NCBI GenBank assembly: GCA_029204225.1
Contig: CM055095.1
Span: 33,600,590-33,664,589 of the forward strand
DNA from: Diphasiastrum complanatum
Taxonomy: Eukaryota; Streptophyta; Lycopodiopsida; Lycopodiales; Lycopodiaceae
Direction of reading: 5' to 3'
Length of the DNA: 64,000 bases
In this document: positions 43,555 through 54,128 of the stretch, in pieces
Position numbering within the stretch: position 1 is the stretch's first letter
How the letters are laid out: each line of letters starts with the position of its first letter
Position numbers and translations under genes: made by a program
The notes under the pieces: generated by a model
What the model saw: only the letters and a program-made list of their open reading frames with translations
The model's database searches: none
Told to the model about the DNA's origin: nothing

Positions 43555-44653
43555 GAACCGACGACAGTCGAACATGCACTTAGCCAACCAGACTGTGATC
43601 CTAGAGTGAAGCTATGGGGAGAGAGTATTCCTCTCTGATCAAGAATTAGACATGGTCATTAGTCGAAGCTCCTATTGGCTGCAATATTATTGATTGCAAA
43701 TGGATCACTAGGAATAGTTATAAACTGACTGAGAGAGCTGACTACAAAAGTTATGTCTGGCCTGGTACAGATCGTGGCGTACATAAGAGATCCTATGATA
43801 TAATAGTAAGGATACTCACGCATCTGCTGCTTCTCATGAATTGTTTGGGGACACTGGTCCTTTGACAATTTGAGTCCTAGTTCCATTGGTGAGAGAGCTA
43901 ATTTGCAATTGATCAGATTATATCTGACTAAGATCAAATATAATGCCAACAGAGCGATTGATCAAAGGAAGGCTAGACTGGTAGCACGAGGATTCACCCA
44001 GATCCCAAATGTCGACTATAATGAGACTTTTAGTCCACTCGTCAAACATTCATCGATCTGAATGCTGTTGTCTTATGATGCAGCTGCCGACCTCGAAGTA
44101 CATCAACTCGATGTACAAACAACCTATCTGAATGGAGTTATACAAGAAGATATCTACATGATCCAGCCCGAAGGATACGTTCTGGAAGGCATGAAGAATC
44201 ATGTCTATAAACTCCATAAAGCACTGTACGACTTGGAACAGTCTACCAGAGCTTGGTTTCAGAGGATCAACACATTCCTCATTGGATTTAAACCAAAGCA
44301 TTGCTGATTGTAATGTTTATTCCAAATCAGTGCAGCAATCCTTCATTATCATCACCTTATACGTGGATGATACGTTGCTCTTCAGCAACAATACCAATTT
44401 GGCCAAGAATGCTAAGCAGATGCTGTTTTCAGAGTTTGACATGACCGATCTGGGCGAAGCTCACTTCTGTTTGAAAATTCAGATCCACAAAGATAGAGCG
44501 AGACGACTGATTTACATCACTCAACAAAGGTATCTTCACAATGTTCTTAACAGATACAATCTAATGAATTGTAAATTAGCTCACTCACCGATGGATCCAA
44601 GCCTACACTTGTCGAAGGACCAATGTCCCCAGACCAAGCAAGAAGACGAGTAG
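43555..44653 (+). pseudogene. Copia E reverse transcriptase with inverted insert
   Basis: Reads to IDCKW near 43698, then meets an antisense piece of the same family (about 43703-43935), resuming at RKARLVARGFTQIPNVDYNE. TGA at 44059-44061 precedes MLLSYDAAADLEVHQLDVQT. A one-step frame change near 44280 leads to YVDDTLLFSNN and DMTDLGEAHFCLKIQIHKDR. It ends at TAG 44651-44653. It is inactive. Confidence 0.75.
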
Positions 44654-45106
44654 ATGAGAGAGTATCCATATTGATCGATACTTGGATCTCTCATGTACGC
44701 AATGGTTTGTACAAGACCAGATATCAATAAGCTCACTCAACCAATATATGGCTAATCCTGTCATTACCCATTGGAAGGCTCTCATACGAGTCATGAGATA
44801 TATTTGAGCTACATGGACCAATCAATCTACTATGGAGATGTCAGCAACGACAATCTTCAACAACTCAATGGATATTCTGATGCAAGCTGGGGAGGAGATG
44901 TAGACAATCGTAAGTCCACATCTGGATCTACATTCTTCTTCAACAGCGGTCCTATCTCATGGAACAGTCGTAAGCAAACCTCTATCGCACTTTCTTCTAC
45001 AAACATGGTTGCAGATATTTTTATGAAAGCATTAAATGTTAATACACACAACAAATTTTGTGCATTGCTCAGTCTTAAGATCAAGGCATTCACGGATCCA
45101 GATTAA
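44654..45106 (+). pseudogene. Copia E RNase H, shortened
   Basis: After a broken connection segment, 44771-45106 reads YSDASWGGDVDNRKSTSGST and SWNSRKQTSIALSSTN. It then skips straight to MVADIFMKALNVNTHNKF: the usual EAEY block and the NKSAI-type block are deleted in frame. Confidence 0.75.
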
Positions 45107-45115
45107 GGGGGGGGT

Positions 45116-46235
45116 GTTAAATTTATTTCCTCTACTCTCCTAAATCCCATTCTCAATCTGCCTCCATTCATGCTGAATATTTACTCACGTTGTCGTGCAG
45201 TCTGCATATTTACATGTAAATTTTCATAGGCAAAGAAAAGGCGAAAGAATCACAACACTGTGTTTTTACACTTGTTTTGGTCACAGGCAAAAAAGACAAC
45301 ACCGTCTTTCAAGATGCTGAAGGTGCCCCAGAAAGCAAAGGCACCCTGTAAATTAAATCCCATGGCAGAGTGACGCACTTTTTATCTCCTCACCAAACGA
45401 TCATTTCAATGAAGGCTGACGTCGCACGCTTTTCACGCTCACCCAAGCAGCTGTGCCAACATACTTGAGAACAACTGCAACCACCCACGATCTCCTACAT
45501 ATAGCACATCCACTCTGTACTTTCTTCATCTACACATCTGTAACAATATGTATATATGCTGAATACCATTTGCGTATTTAGATGGACGATTGATAAAGAG
45601 CTTAACATAATCGTGTGTAAATCTAGGATCAGAAGCTTATCAGAGATAGACGAAGTAGATGCCTTGTGCATTGATTCTTTATTGTCAATAATAAGGTTCA
45701 TTCTTTTACAAATTGAATTATCTTTGTAGAACACACGGTTTCATCCGCTATTGTCTTGTGCTCTACCGCATCATTGATATGTATAATTAAAATATTTAAT
45801 CTGATAATAGCTCTTTGTTCTGCGTTCAGATTTGTGTCAATATTGCTATGCTTGTTTTTCATTCTATCTGATTTTCTAGTTGCTCAACTTGGTAATTTGG
45901 TTTTGAATGACTAATATTCAGTCTTGCTTTTCGCGAATCATTCACGACTGATTATCAGTCGAGCACAGTCTCTCTCTTCGTGAATCATTCGCGCCATATA
46001 ATTTGTCTAGCCGTTCACGACAGATTATTCTTCTGGTGCTTTATTAATCAATGTTTGGCTATGTAATCAGAGCGACCGTGATTTTTGTCACTAACGTTCT
46101 GTTCGTTCTTATAGGCGTAGTCATGTTTAGGGAAAGAGTCTAATAGCTCATTCCGCTACGCACGAACACTTTTCGTTCAAGTTTCGCTTCTCGTTCGTGT
46201 TTGTCTTTCTTCTCGAGCTATTTTCATTTCTCACA
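45116..46235 (+). repeat. 3' LTR of copia E (right end uncertain)
   Basis: Starts TGTTAAATTTATTTCC after the purine run. There is no second LTR copy in the window, so the end (about 46235) is set only by the start of B2 homology. It contains repeated CGAATCATTCGCG-like motifs near 45950-46000. Confidence 0.5.
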
Positions 46236-47533
46236 CACGAATGACCCTCTTTTAAATTTTGGTATTTCAAGTTGAGCCTGAGGGTCCTCCTCAATACCAA
46301 GTACTATATCCATTACATCTTGGAGTATAAGAAGAGACTCCATCCTACTTCTAGATTGAATAATTGGAGGTTCTTAGTCTTTCACTTGCTTCTAAGAGAT
46401 ATCCTCCTACTGAAGCCATTATTATGAAGACTACTTGTAAATGGACAACAATATGTTTGATCTTGTTCTTGATAAACTAATGGTTGCTACTCTTCTCACT
46501 ATAGGAATTTTCAAAAGGTGTACTACCAAATCCATGTGAAATCTTGAAACTGAATGGGAGATAGGTCTCAAATATTCCACCAATACAATGCAAACTAGAT
46601 CAATCTCTCAACTTGAATTGGAGTATAGACAAATTTTGGTTCTTTCTTCTTTGACATGTGTGAAATGTTCAAAGACAACACTATTGATTAAAAAATAATC
46701 AAATTGATTGAAGCAGTGTATTAACTGACTCAAAACTTTGTCTAGATCTCGAGTTTGTTGGATTGATGTACACAAGAACTGGATTTTGAACTTGACAAGC
46801 AAAATTTAGGGGCCCTTTCAACAGGGTCCAAGTCAAAGGGCCCCTAGTCGCACATTACAGTGATTTTAAAAATTTTCAATTTTTGGTGCATGTTCCCATG
46901 TGTGAAGGGTAGGCATAATCACTTTAGTTCATTTATGATGAGTTTGAATAGTCAATAGGCATTAATCTTGAGGTTTGGGGGTCCTCTATCAAAACCACTC
47001 ATTCTGCACTTGAAATTAAGTGGCCAGATTTAGACTTGGATTAGCTCATGATAGTGTAGGTTGCTTACACTTTGTTTGATGGTAGAGGGCTAGTGACAGT
47101 GCATCTCATAATCTTATTTGTCAATATGGACTAATCATAGTGAAGTTGCATCAAATCAAAAAGTGATCACTCGGATTTTGGAACTCTTCCTATCCTTCTT
47201 TATGAGCTTATAACTCAAGATAGACACATCAGATTGATTTGAGAATAATTGCTATGAAAAGTATACATCACTAACTTTCCATCAAGCTATAACATCAATA
47301 TCTTTGGACTATAATAAAGGAAATAAAGAGGTTTGAATTGTTCTGATTTTCACACGTGCGAAATTCCAGAATTCCGTACAATTCCAATTTTGGTCTGAAA
47401 AACTTGATCCTAACCTCTTTCATCCAAACACTTTTCTAGAAAAGGTGGAGAAAAGTGATAAACAAATTCCTTGCTTGAATAGCACTCGAAATTTCTTACA
47501 TAGACAACGATAATAGCATGAAAACCTTAATTT

Positions 47534-47546
47534 GGCTCTAATACCA
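47534..47546 (-). other. Primer-binding site of copia B2
   Basis: The minus strand reads TGGTATTAGAGCC, one mismatch from the B1 site, abutting TGTTGAAATCC. Confidence 0.7.
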
Positions 47547-48240
47547 TGTTGAAATCCAGAAGGTTTACACGTGTGGAATGCCAATTCCAATTGTGAATGA
47601 TCTTTATTAAGCTTTGACTTGTAGCACATAACCTGATTCTAGATTGAGTATCAAGATCTAGTTCAAGAATTTATGACTAAACTACAATCTAGCATGCAAT
47701 AATCAAAGAATAGTTACTTTCATATAGAATGATGAAAGTACAAAGGAATTAATGCATTAGTATAGCCTCCTCCACAAGATAGAGAGAGAGAGTGCAAAAT
47801 TCAAGCATACAAGGTTAAAGATCCAAATTGACAAGAAGTAGCTTCAATGCTTGGTTCATTATCAAAAATTGTGACAGACCCTCACACATTTATGGTGGAT
47901 GGAATAGCTCGTGGTAGAGCTGGAATTCATCTACTTTGTTCCACATCTAAAAGTGCAAACTAACAAACTAGTGACATATGTCACTATACATGCATATCTA
48001 TCTACCTACTTTTACCATGTGGCAATTTCTAAACTAGAATTGTCCAGATCACTATGCATGTGTCCATCACACTTTGTGCATGCTTTGCATGTCACTTTGG
48101 AATACTTACAACCTTTGCATGTGATATGACTCGTGTTTCTACAAGTCTATAATTGACATTTCTATGCCAAACTTCTATATGAAAAAACTTTATCATAGCC
48201 AAAAATTAACATAGATTGTAGAAAATAATGCTTCTTGGCA
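47547..48240 (-). repeat. 5' LTR of copia B2
   Basis: Diverged match to 7312-8100 (shared ATTAAGCTTTG, AACTTGATTCTAGATTGA-like and CATGCATGTGTCCAT blocks). The outer end is approximate. Confidence 0.6.
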
Positions 48241-50098
48241 TAATTCAGTCATCTAGAATCTCTAGGAGATCCAACAAGGCTCAGACAATTATAACTCAAT
48301 CCAGAGTACTATAGTTATTCTAATGAGTTAACAGCCCCATTTCTAGCACCAAATGCAAGAAATCAACAATTCTGTATCTTAATAGATTTATCTGTCTCCT
48401 ATAAATCTGGAAATATAGACTGAACTTTGCAAACAAGCACTGATAGACTACAATCAGTAAGGTAAGCAAATTCCTCATAAGTAAGCAACTACTTAATGAA
48501 AATGCCTGTGAGATCCACACAATCTCAAGTATTTGCTAGATAAAGAAATTTAGAGTTCAACCAACAGATATTGTTGACTCACCCAATTGATCAAGAATTA
48601 CTCTCTATCTTAAGAATCCTCACACTTTCTTATATCTTCAAATGACCTTTAAGTATCAATTATGAACTGTCAATCATAAACATTTAGAATCTTATGATTC
48701 GTCAATCATAATTTACATGATTCCAAAACCATAATCATTGAAAGATACTGGAGTATATGTACAACATACAACTCGGAAAATACAAGAATCATTCTGAAAT
48801 CTTTTCCACAAGGAAAAAATACTGGATTTCAAGAATATTTTTCCAAACTAATTTTTAATCAGATTATAAGTTCCAAATTCTACAATCAACCAAGTAATTA
48901 AAGACCATTACAACATTCGTCTTGAACAACTTTATACAATCACCTAGAACAACATCTAGAGATTACAAAGTTCTGTTGAATTCCAACTAAATTTAGTTTA
49001 CCATTCTTGGAACCATTAGGATCCGATATCCAATTGAGCTCACAAGGATACTATCACTAATGAATCAAGTTTATTCCTAAACTGAGAAATACTCATCCAA
49101 GAATTCAGTATCATATGCACACAATTTCTTGATGAATCCAAATGACTCATAAACTATGTGTCTTACAAGCAACACACACAAAACAAACATTTTTCGATGA
49201 ATTCTCTTCACACTGTCCGTTTTATCAATTAACTTCACGCAAGAGTAAATCAACTACTCAAGTTAATTGCTCATGATTAGAAATTCTAAATGTCTAGGTG
49301 TAAATCTTAATTGTACTATACAACACCACATTTAGATCCATATCCAAATCACTTTTAAGTTAACCTGTAGATCTATCAGAACAGATCTGTTAACTTTGCA
49401 AGTAATTGTCAACCACAATACTAGATCATATGTCTATGTTCAACGACTAGGTTAAGTGCACCAGATAACCTTAGTAACCAGGAATACATAGTAGATCCAA
49501 ACAAGATTAATCATGCACATATGAGAATAATCTCACTATGACCCAGTACATAGACACATATGTCATTATCTGGCAGATTCCTTCAAAATTTGCATATGTT
49601 ACTCACATATCTCACTGAGAATCTTGTAACTCAGCTACAGAAGATTCTATTTCTTTTGAGTAAATAACATATTTGGGAAATCTCTGAAGTGAATAATTCC
49701 ACATTACAAGTTTTCCAACCATCATATTATTACAGTAACGAGTATTCAATACTATTACAAACCAGACTTTTTTCTCAAAATCATTAAATATCTTATCCCG
49801 AGTGATAGAAACATTACTCTCAATAATCAACTATCAAATAGAGATAATCAATTGGGCTCAAGAAGTCTAAATTCCACTTAATCAGTTGAAACATCAATTG
49901 ATTCTGAGCTATATTCACAAACCTGAAATGGAAGCATAAATTCATATAATTTTAACTGTCTTTTATATGAATTTCAATCCAGTTATCTTGTATTTAACTG
50001 CCCATACATAGTCAAACCATCATATGACGTTTGGGACCCTCTCACTTTAACTAGTTATTAGTATGTGTGAATGCGCACATTATTGTTCTTAACATCCA
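48241..50098. other. No gene; probable non-coding internal region of another LTR element
   Basis: AT-rich, with no frame over about 75 codons and no pol motif in either strand that I can see. It ends at a primer-binding site (50099-50110, minus), so it may be the interior of a non-coding (LARD/TRIM-like) element or a heavily decayed one. Confidence 0.35.
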
Positions 50099-50110
50099 GC
50101 TGTGATACCA
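50099..50110 (-). other. Primer-binding site of an unassigned LTR element
   Basis: The minus strand reads TGGTATCACAGC, a common variant of the plant copia PBS, next to TGTAACATAA at 50111, which would be the LTR edge. No partner LTR was found. Confidence 0.55.
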
Positions 50111-50259
50111 TGTAACATAATTAGATCGGTGTAGTGTACAGAAACGCAAAAGCATGAAAGCATATCAGAGTAAAGATTAAGAAAAGCATCGCACCAGCAA
50201 ATAACTAACCAGCAATCAACTAGCGATTATATTGAATGAGTGCAAACTGATTACGTATT

Positions 50260-50395
50260 ATGGAAGGAGCCGAGCAGAGGCCATTCTGCCCGGTAAGGAT
50301 TTCCAAAAACATTTAGGCGAGACCCGGAGAGGCCGAGCTTAAATTTTTTTGGAAAGCCGAACCGGGCAGAATGGCCTGTGACCGGCTCCTTCCAT
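50260..50395. repeat. Foldback (long hairpin), copy 1
   Basis: A 136-bp inverted repeat: arms start GGAAGGAGCCGAGCAGAGG and end in the matching CCGGCTCCTTCC, with internal GGCCATTCTGCCCGG and TTTCCAAAAA blocks mirrored. Its sister is at 57951-58072. It lies about 225 bp past the stop codon of the carboxylesterase, so it may fall in that gene's 3' UTR. Confidence 0.85.
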
Positions 50396-50619
50396 TGCGT
50401 AATGGATACCTGGAATTTTTTCAGAAGTACATTACGAAGCATAATAGAGGTACAAAAAAAAAGTGCAAAATCTGCCTTTAAAAATAACACAAATATTTTC
50501 TGCTTTTTAATTTATCAAAAAAGGGGCATAATATGCATGAGGTATCATTAGGTAATGAGATAACATAGAACGACGTGTTCTGAACGACGAAACTCCAAGA
50601 ATTGTGACTGATCTAAGCT

Positions 50620-51660
50620 CTATGTAACCGGAACGACCCTGAATTTCCGGAAACATTTGGTAAGAAACTCTTGCATGATCATGTACGCCTCGTCTACATC
50701 CTCTGGCCTTGTTACTTCAGGAAAGCGGATTCCGTGGCCATAGTAAGCATATTTCTTTAGGGTAACCTCATGACCTGCCTTTCGTATATGTTGCACGTAC
50801 TGGATCTGCCGATCGTACAAAGGATCTAGAGCTCCCACTACCACTAGCGATGGCGGCCACTGGATCGTCTGCAGCAGGTCAGGATTTTGGGAAGATAAGA
50901 AGGAGCAGTAGGGGTGACTTCTGTCTGCCCCATCAGGTAGAGAGATCGCCCAGCATGCGTCCGACGCTGTTACGATTTCATGACTATATGGGTATTTGAT
51001 TTCTGAGCTCGTTCTTTCTATGCCTCCGAAGAAGGGAATGCCTAGAATCAGGCCACGAATGATCTGGAGATAACTGGATCCAGCGGCTGCTGCTGTCAGC
51101 ACTGCATGATGTAAGAGTGTGGCGCCAGAGCTATGCCCCATGAGAATGCACTTGGAGAAGTCTGCATGCGAAGACAGCCACGGATCTGCGACACCAAGAT
51201 CGTTTCCTTGGGCTTGAAGCCATTTCAAAGCCAAAAACCCGTCATCAAATGCAGCGGGAAGCTTGTGCTCTGGGGCTAACCTGTAGTTAACAGAGATCAC
51301 TATGGCTCCGATTCTAGCAGCTAGCTTGCAGCATTCATCATGGTAAAATACAGAGGCTGCGCTGTAGAGGACAAAAGCACCTCCATGGAAATACAAGACG
51401 ATGGGCAACCTGCTTACCTCCCCATCAGACACCGAAGACAACGCTGACTCGGGAAGGAAAATACGACACCATACTCCAGTGGTGCTGTCAATGGGCACAT
51501 CCTTGGAGAAGGCTCCTGAAGAGGCGATGGAAGGACTAGGGGGTGCAGGAGGAAAGAGATGATCGTGGAGACTTCTGTCGACTGTGCCATCGAAGTATAG
51601 TTTAACACCAGCTAGCTCAATCTTAACTCCTTGTTCTGGAGCTACTGACGCCATCGCCAT
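50620..51660 (-). CDS. CXE-type carboxylesterase (alpha/beta hydrolase fold-3)
   Basis: 346 residues from the first ATG (51658-51660); a second Met lies two codons on, and the open frame extends 8 codons upstream without an ATG. Single exon. HGGAF at residues 92-96 is the oxyanion-hole motif. GHSSG at 175-179 carries the nucleophile Ser177; Asp279 (ALDPLYD) and His309 (YYGHGIRF) complete the triad. NYRLAPEHKLPAAFDDG at about 125-141 is the standard family block. The length is normal for plant CXE proteins (about 310-350). No signal peptide is visible, so it is probably cytosolic. The retained His argues for an active esterase rather than a GID1 gibberellin receptor, which has lost it. The natural substrate cannot be told. 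Its more balanced base composition stands out from the AT-rich flanks, and no damage is seen. Confidence 0.93.
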   Translation of the reverse strand: MAMASVAPEQGVKIELAGVKLYFDGTVDRSLHDHLFPPAPPSPSIASSGAFSKDVPIDSTTGVWCRIFLPESALSSVSDGEVSRLPIVLYFHGGAFVLYSAASVFYHDECCKLAARIGAIVISVNYRLAPEHKLPAAFDDGFLALKWLQAQGNDLGVADPWLSSHADFSKCILMGHSSGATLLHHAVLTAAAAGSSYLQIIRGLILGIPFFGGIERTSSEIKYPYSHEIVTASDACWAISLPDGADRSHPYCSFLSSQNPDLLQTIQWPPSLVVVGALDPLYDRQIQYVQHIRKAGHEVTLKKYAYYGHGIRFPEVTRPEDVDEAYMIMQEFLTKCFRKFRVVPVT

Positions 51661-52009
51661 CTCAGTGCTTGTGCAGCCCCGCAACTAACTCGGTGACTGA
51701 TCCGTCAGCTCAAGTCGCAGCCATCGATCGCTCTTCAATCAAACAGCTTGCAACTTTCTCACCTGATTCGCAAACTCTGAACTAAATAGTGCTTTTGACC
51801 CAATTCATTCTTAAATTGGCTTCACGAACAAAAATCAGTCGCTTCCATTTGCATCCTCCAAATAATGTTTTGCTTATTCCCTTGAATTCCCTTGAATTCC
51901 ATGGCTTTATATTTAGGTGTTTGGTCAACCATTTGCATACTCCAAACACGTAATGCCTTATGCTCAGGTGTCCTTTGTATTTTGGGACCACCATAATGTT
52001 CATCCAATT
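51661..52009 (-). promoter_or_regulatory. Probable promoter and 5' UTR of the carboxylesterase
   Basis: The minus strand shows a CCAAT-like box at about 51812-51819 and a weak TATA-like CTATTTAG at about 51779-51788, roughly 120 bp before the ATG. This is visual matching only. A CTTATTCCCTTGAATTCC block at about 51870 recurs near 58165. Confidence 0.3.
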
Positions 52010-52158
52010 TTCTCTCTCTTAGGAATCTGTCATTCTCTCTCCTCTCTCCGGTGAAATTCACGTTCTCTCTCCTCTCTCCGGTGGAATGCACGTTCTCTCT
52101 CCGGTGGAATGCATGTTCTCTCTCCTCTCTCCGGTGGAATGCACGTTCTCTCTCCTCT
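52010..52158. repeat. Minisatellite of CTCTCCGGTGGAATGC units
   Basis: About five units of 20-35 bp (CTCTCCGGTGGAATGCACG with TTCTCTCTC spacers). It resumes at 57403 after the LTR element (CCTCTCTCCAGTGGAATG), so it was the insertion target. Confidence 0.85.
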
Positions 52159-53077
52159 TGTTGTAAAGCTGACTTGGGTGCACCCAGCGTGCCCTGTAAG
52201 ACTCAAAGGGGTGACACTCCCTAAGGTCCCAGAGCAAGTTAGAATGTCAAGGACTGAGCCTCCGACCTGTGGTGAGCCAGTCAAGTAGTCACAAAGTCAT
52301 GAGCTAGCTCTGGAGCTCGAGTCATGGCCTAGTCAGGAAAGCAGGTTGATTCGGCCGCCGGGACGGCTCCCGGGACCCATGTCCGGGAGCCAGACTGATT
52401 CTGCCAGGCTTGCCAGGCTTAATCAGCAAAATAAAAACTAAGTCCTAAAAAGCGTGCTTTACCAGAAAGCACTATGTTTCAAACCAGAGGGGGTGCGCCG
52501 AATCACAGCAGAACTATAGGGGGAGTCCGGCAGACAGAAACTTGGGCAGCTCAACCAGGCCAGGAATCCAGTCGCCAGGTCTCAGCTCCCTCTACCAGCA
52601 CGAGCCAGGCACAATGCCCAGCACGTGTTGGTGGCCCCGAGACCGGTCAGTCTATGTATGAATGTAACCTCTTCCAAATCTAATAAAGTTGATCCTTGGG
52701 GATGATTACCATTTCGGTTTCGCCTCCGGGACTGGTCCAAGTGGAAGGACCCTTACTACAACCTTTTTGCGTCGCTGGCGCCTAAGGGTCCCTGTCATCG
52801 ACATGGGGCTTGCCGCTATGCCAATTGGTCAGTTTGGCGACCACTATGCCTTGGGTTTCATGTGTGGCTTGTCTTTGCCTTTGGTTACCTTTTGGGGACG
52901 GATTCTGAGTTGGCTTTCGGGTTGGTTGGGATTCCAGTTTTCTTAAGTCTGAATGGTTAAGCTTGTTACGATTCTGAGTTGGCTTTTACGTAAGTGCATG
53001 ATGGATGAATGTTAGACTTAAGCGCGTGTTGGGGAAACCGCTCAAGTCCCAGCGCCCTTTGAGGCGCCGGCGCTACA
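52159..53077 (+). repeat. 5' LTR of gag-protease element
   Basis: 919 bp, TGTTGTAAAGC to GGCGCTACA. It contains AATAAA at 52682-52687 (probable polyadenylation signal) and a strong hairpin at about 52364-52391 (GGCTCCCGGGAC/GTCCGGGAGCC). Confidence 0.95.
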
Positions 53078-53079
53078 TG

Positions 53080-53091
53080 TGGTATCAGAGC
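53080..53091 (+). other. Primer-binding site of gag-protease element
   Basis: TGGTATCAGAGC, two bases after the LTR. Confidence 0.9.
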
Positions 53092-53910
53092 CGACTAGCC
53101 GGTCAGCTACGCAAGTCTCACAGGGATGGCCACGTTTTTGGGATTTGTCAGGACAACCGTTGCGCAAGGTGCTGCCCACAGTGTAAGCACGGGTGCGTCC
53201 ACGGTCGGGGTGGTCGGCAGAACGGGGGACTTGATGAGTCAAAGTGCTGCCCTCGAGGTGTAAGCACGGTCAGTTCTCGCGGTTCGGGCCTGGCGCTGTC
53301 TGCACGTAGGACGGATGAGGCAAAGTGCTGCCTAGGTAGGTGAAAGCACGGTCTGTACCTTGTGGGGTGCGGGGCGACATATTCGAACTGTACGGGTTAA
53401 CCATTGATACAGAGATGCTGCTCGAATTCGGGTGTAAAGCACGGGTGGTTAGCTGCCGGTGCGGGATAGCTGCCGATCGTTTAGCTATAAGGGCTATCGA
53501 CCAAAAAGTGGTGGGGCGTGACTGAGGCAATGTGCTGCTTAATGGTGAAAGCACGGATGGTTGGATGGATGTTTTCCCGTGGGCTAATTCTGTGATAGAT
53601 TTGTGTGGGCGCGGCTAGGCAAAGGTCCTACGTCCGGTCTCAGGGGGGGTTTGTGGCTTGAGAGGGATCCTCTATGTTTGCTTTGGTTGGTATGTTCCGT
53701 TTGTCGTGTGCTTGCTTGGACACAAATGACCTGGTTCCTACTTGGCTCTCAGGTGATGTGGGCGTGCTAAGTTTGAGGAAGGGATATTTTCATTGAAGCT
53801 GATTTAATAAAGAAGAAAAGAGAGCTGTGGGGCCCGGCTGACAGAAGGGAGAGCTTCAAATATAAAAAGGATTGAGGCGATAATCTGTTGGAAGTACACC
53901 TCTGACTATA
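53092..53910 (+). other. Leader with five GTGCTGCC...AGCACGG hairpin repeats
   Basis: The motif pair GTGCTGCC and GTAAGCACGG or GTGAAAGCACGG occurs five times, starting at about 53169, 53244, 53334, 53415 and 53532. Each can form a short stem (GTGCT/AGCAC). Candidate role, by inference: RNA packaging, dimerisation or translation control. No long ORF. Confidence 0.6.
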
Positions 53911-54126
53911 ATGGAGGACCATCTTGAAGAGTTACGAGCACTGACGGACGGAGAAGAGCTGACTCGAGAATACAGCTCTCGCATGCATCGAGATGGCACC
54001 AGGTCCAAGTTGAGAAAGAAAGAGCGTATGCACTCCACAGTGGCGCCCCTCCATGAAGAGATGGGTGGCCCTTCTGAACCTACAATGAACCCTTACCAGA
54101 GGCACAACAGGACCTCTTTGAAGTGA
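53911..54126 (+). CDS. Small upstream ORF overlapping gag
   Basis: 71 codons from ATG (MEDHLEELRALTDGEELTRE), hydrophilic and highly charged. Its stop lies just before the ATG of the gag-protease ORF at 54129, in another frame. It could be the true N-terminus of gag separated by a one-base slip (programmed or mutational) or a regulatory upstream ORF. No domain recognised. Confidence 0.4.
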   Translation: MEDHLEELRALTDGEELTREYSSRMHRDGTRSKLRKKERMHSTVAPLHEEMGGPSEPTMNPYQRHNRTSLK

Positions 54127-54128
54127 AG

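Larger units (their letters stand above)
41171..45115 (+). mobile_element. Ty1/copia E, 5'-truncated, stop-riddled
   Basis: Gag, knuckle, protease, integrase, RT and RNase H in copia order, ending in a purine run (AAGGGGGGGG) before the LTR at 45116. From 41194 to about 43620 a single frame holds, broken only by in-frame stops. The 5' LTR and gag start are missing, replaced by J. An inverted internal piece lies in RT at about 43703-43935. Confidence 0.85.
46250..48240 (-). mobile_element. Truncated copia B2 (5' LTR, leader and gag start only)
   Basis: Same organisation as B1: gag start remnant at about 46255-46425 (minus, frame-broken), a leader with the shared CACTCGGATTTTGG and CACACGTGCGAAATTCCAGA blocks, PBS at 47534-47546, and LTR to about 48240. 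It truncates within gag, as B1 does. Confidence 0.7.

Noticed and set aside
45116-46235. Complete element E with two LTRs
   Set aside because: No second copy of this LTR is found 5' of E gag; the 5' side is replaced by J, so only a 3' LTR can be supported and its right end is approximate.
50620-51660. GID1 gibberellin receptor
   Set aside because: The catalytic His is present (YYGHGI) and the GID1-type N-terminal lid is not recognisable; it fits an active CXE esterase better.
52474-52683. 69-codon ORF in the LTR, identical at 56800-57009
   Set aside because: Identity only reflects the near-identical LTRs, composition is Ser/Gln/Pro low complexity, and no homologous domain is seen.
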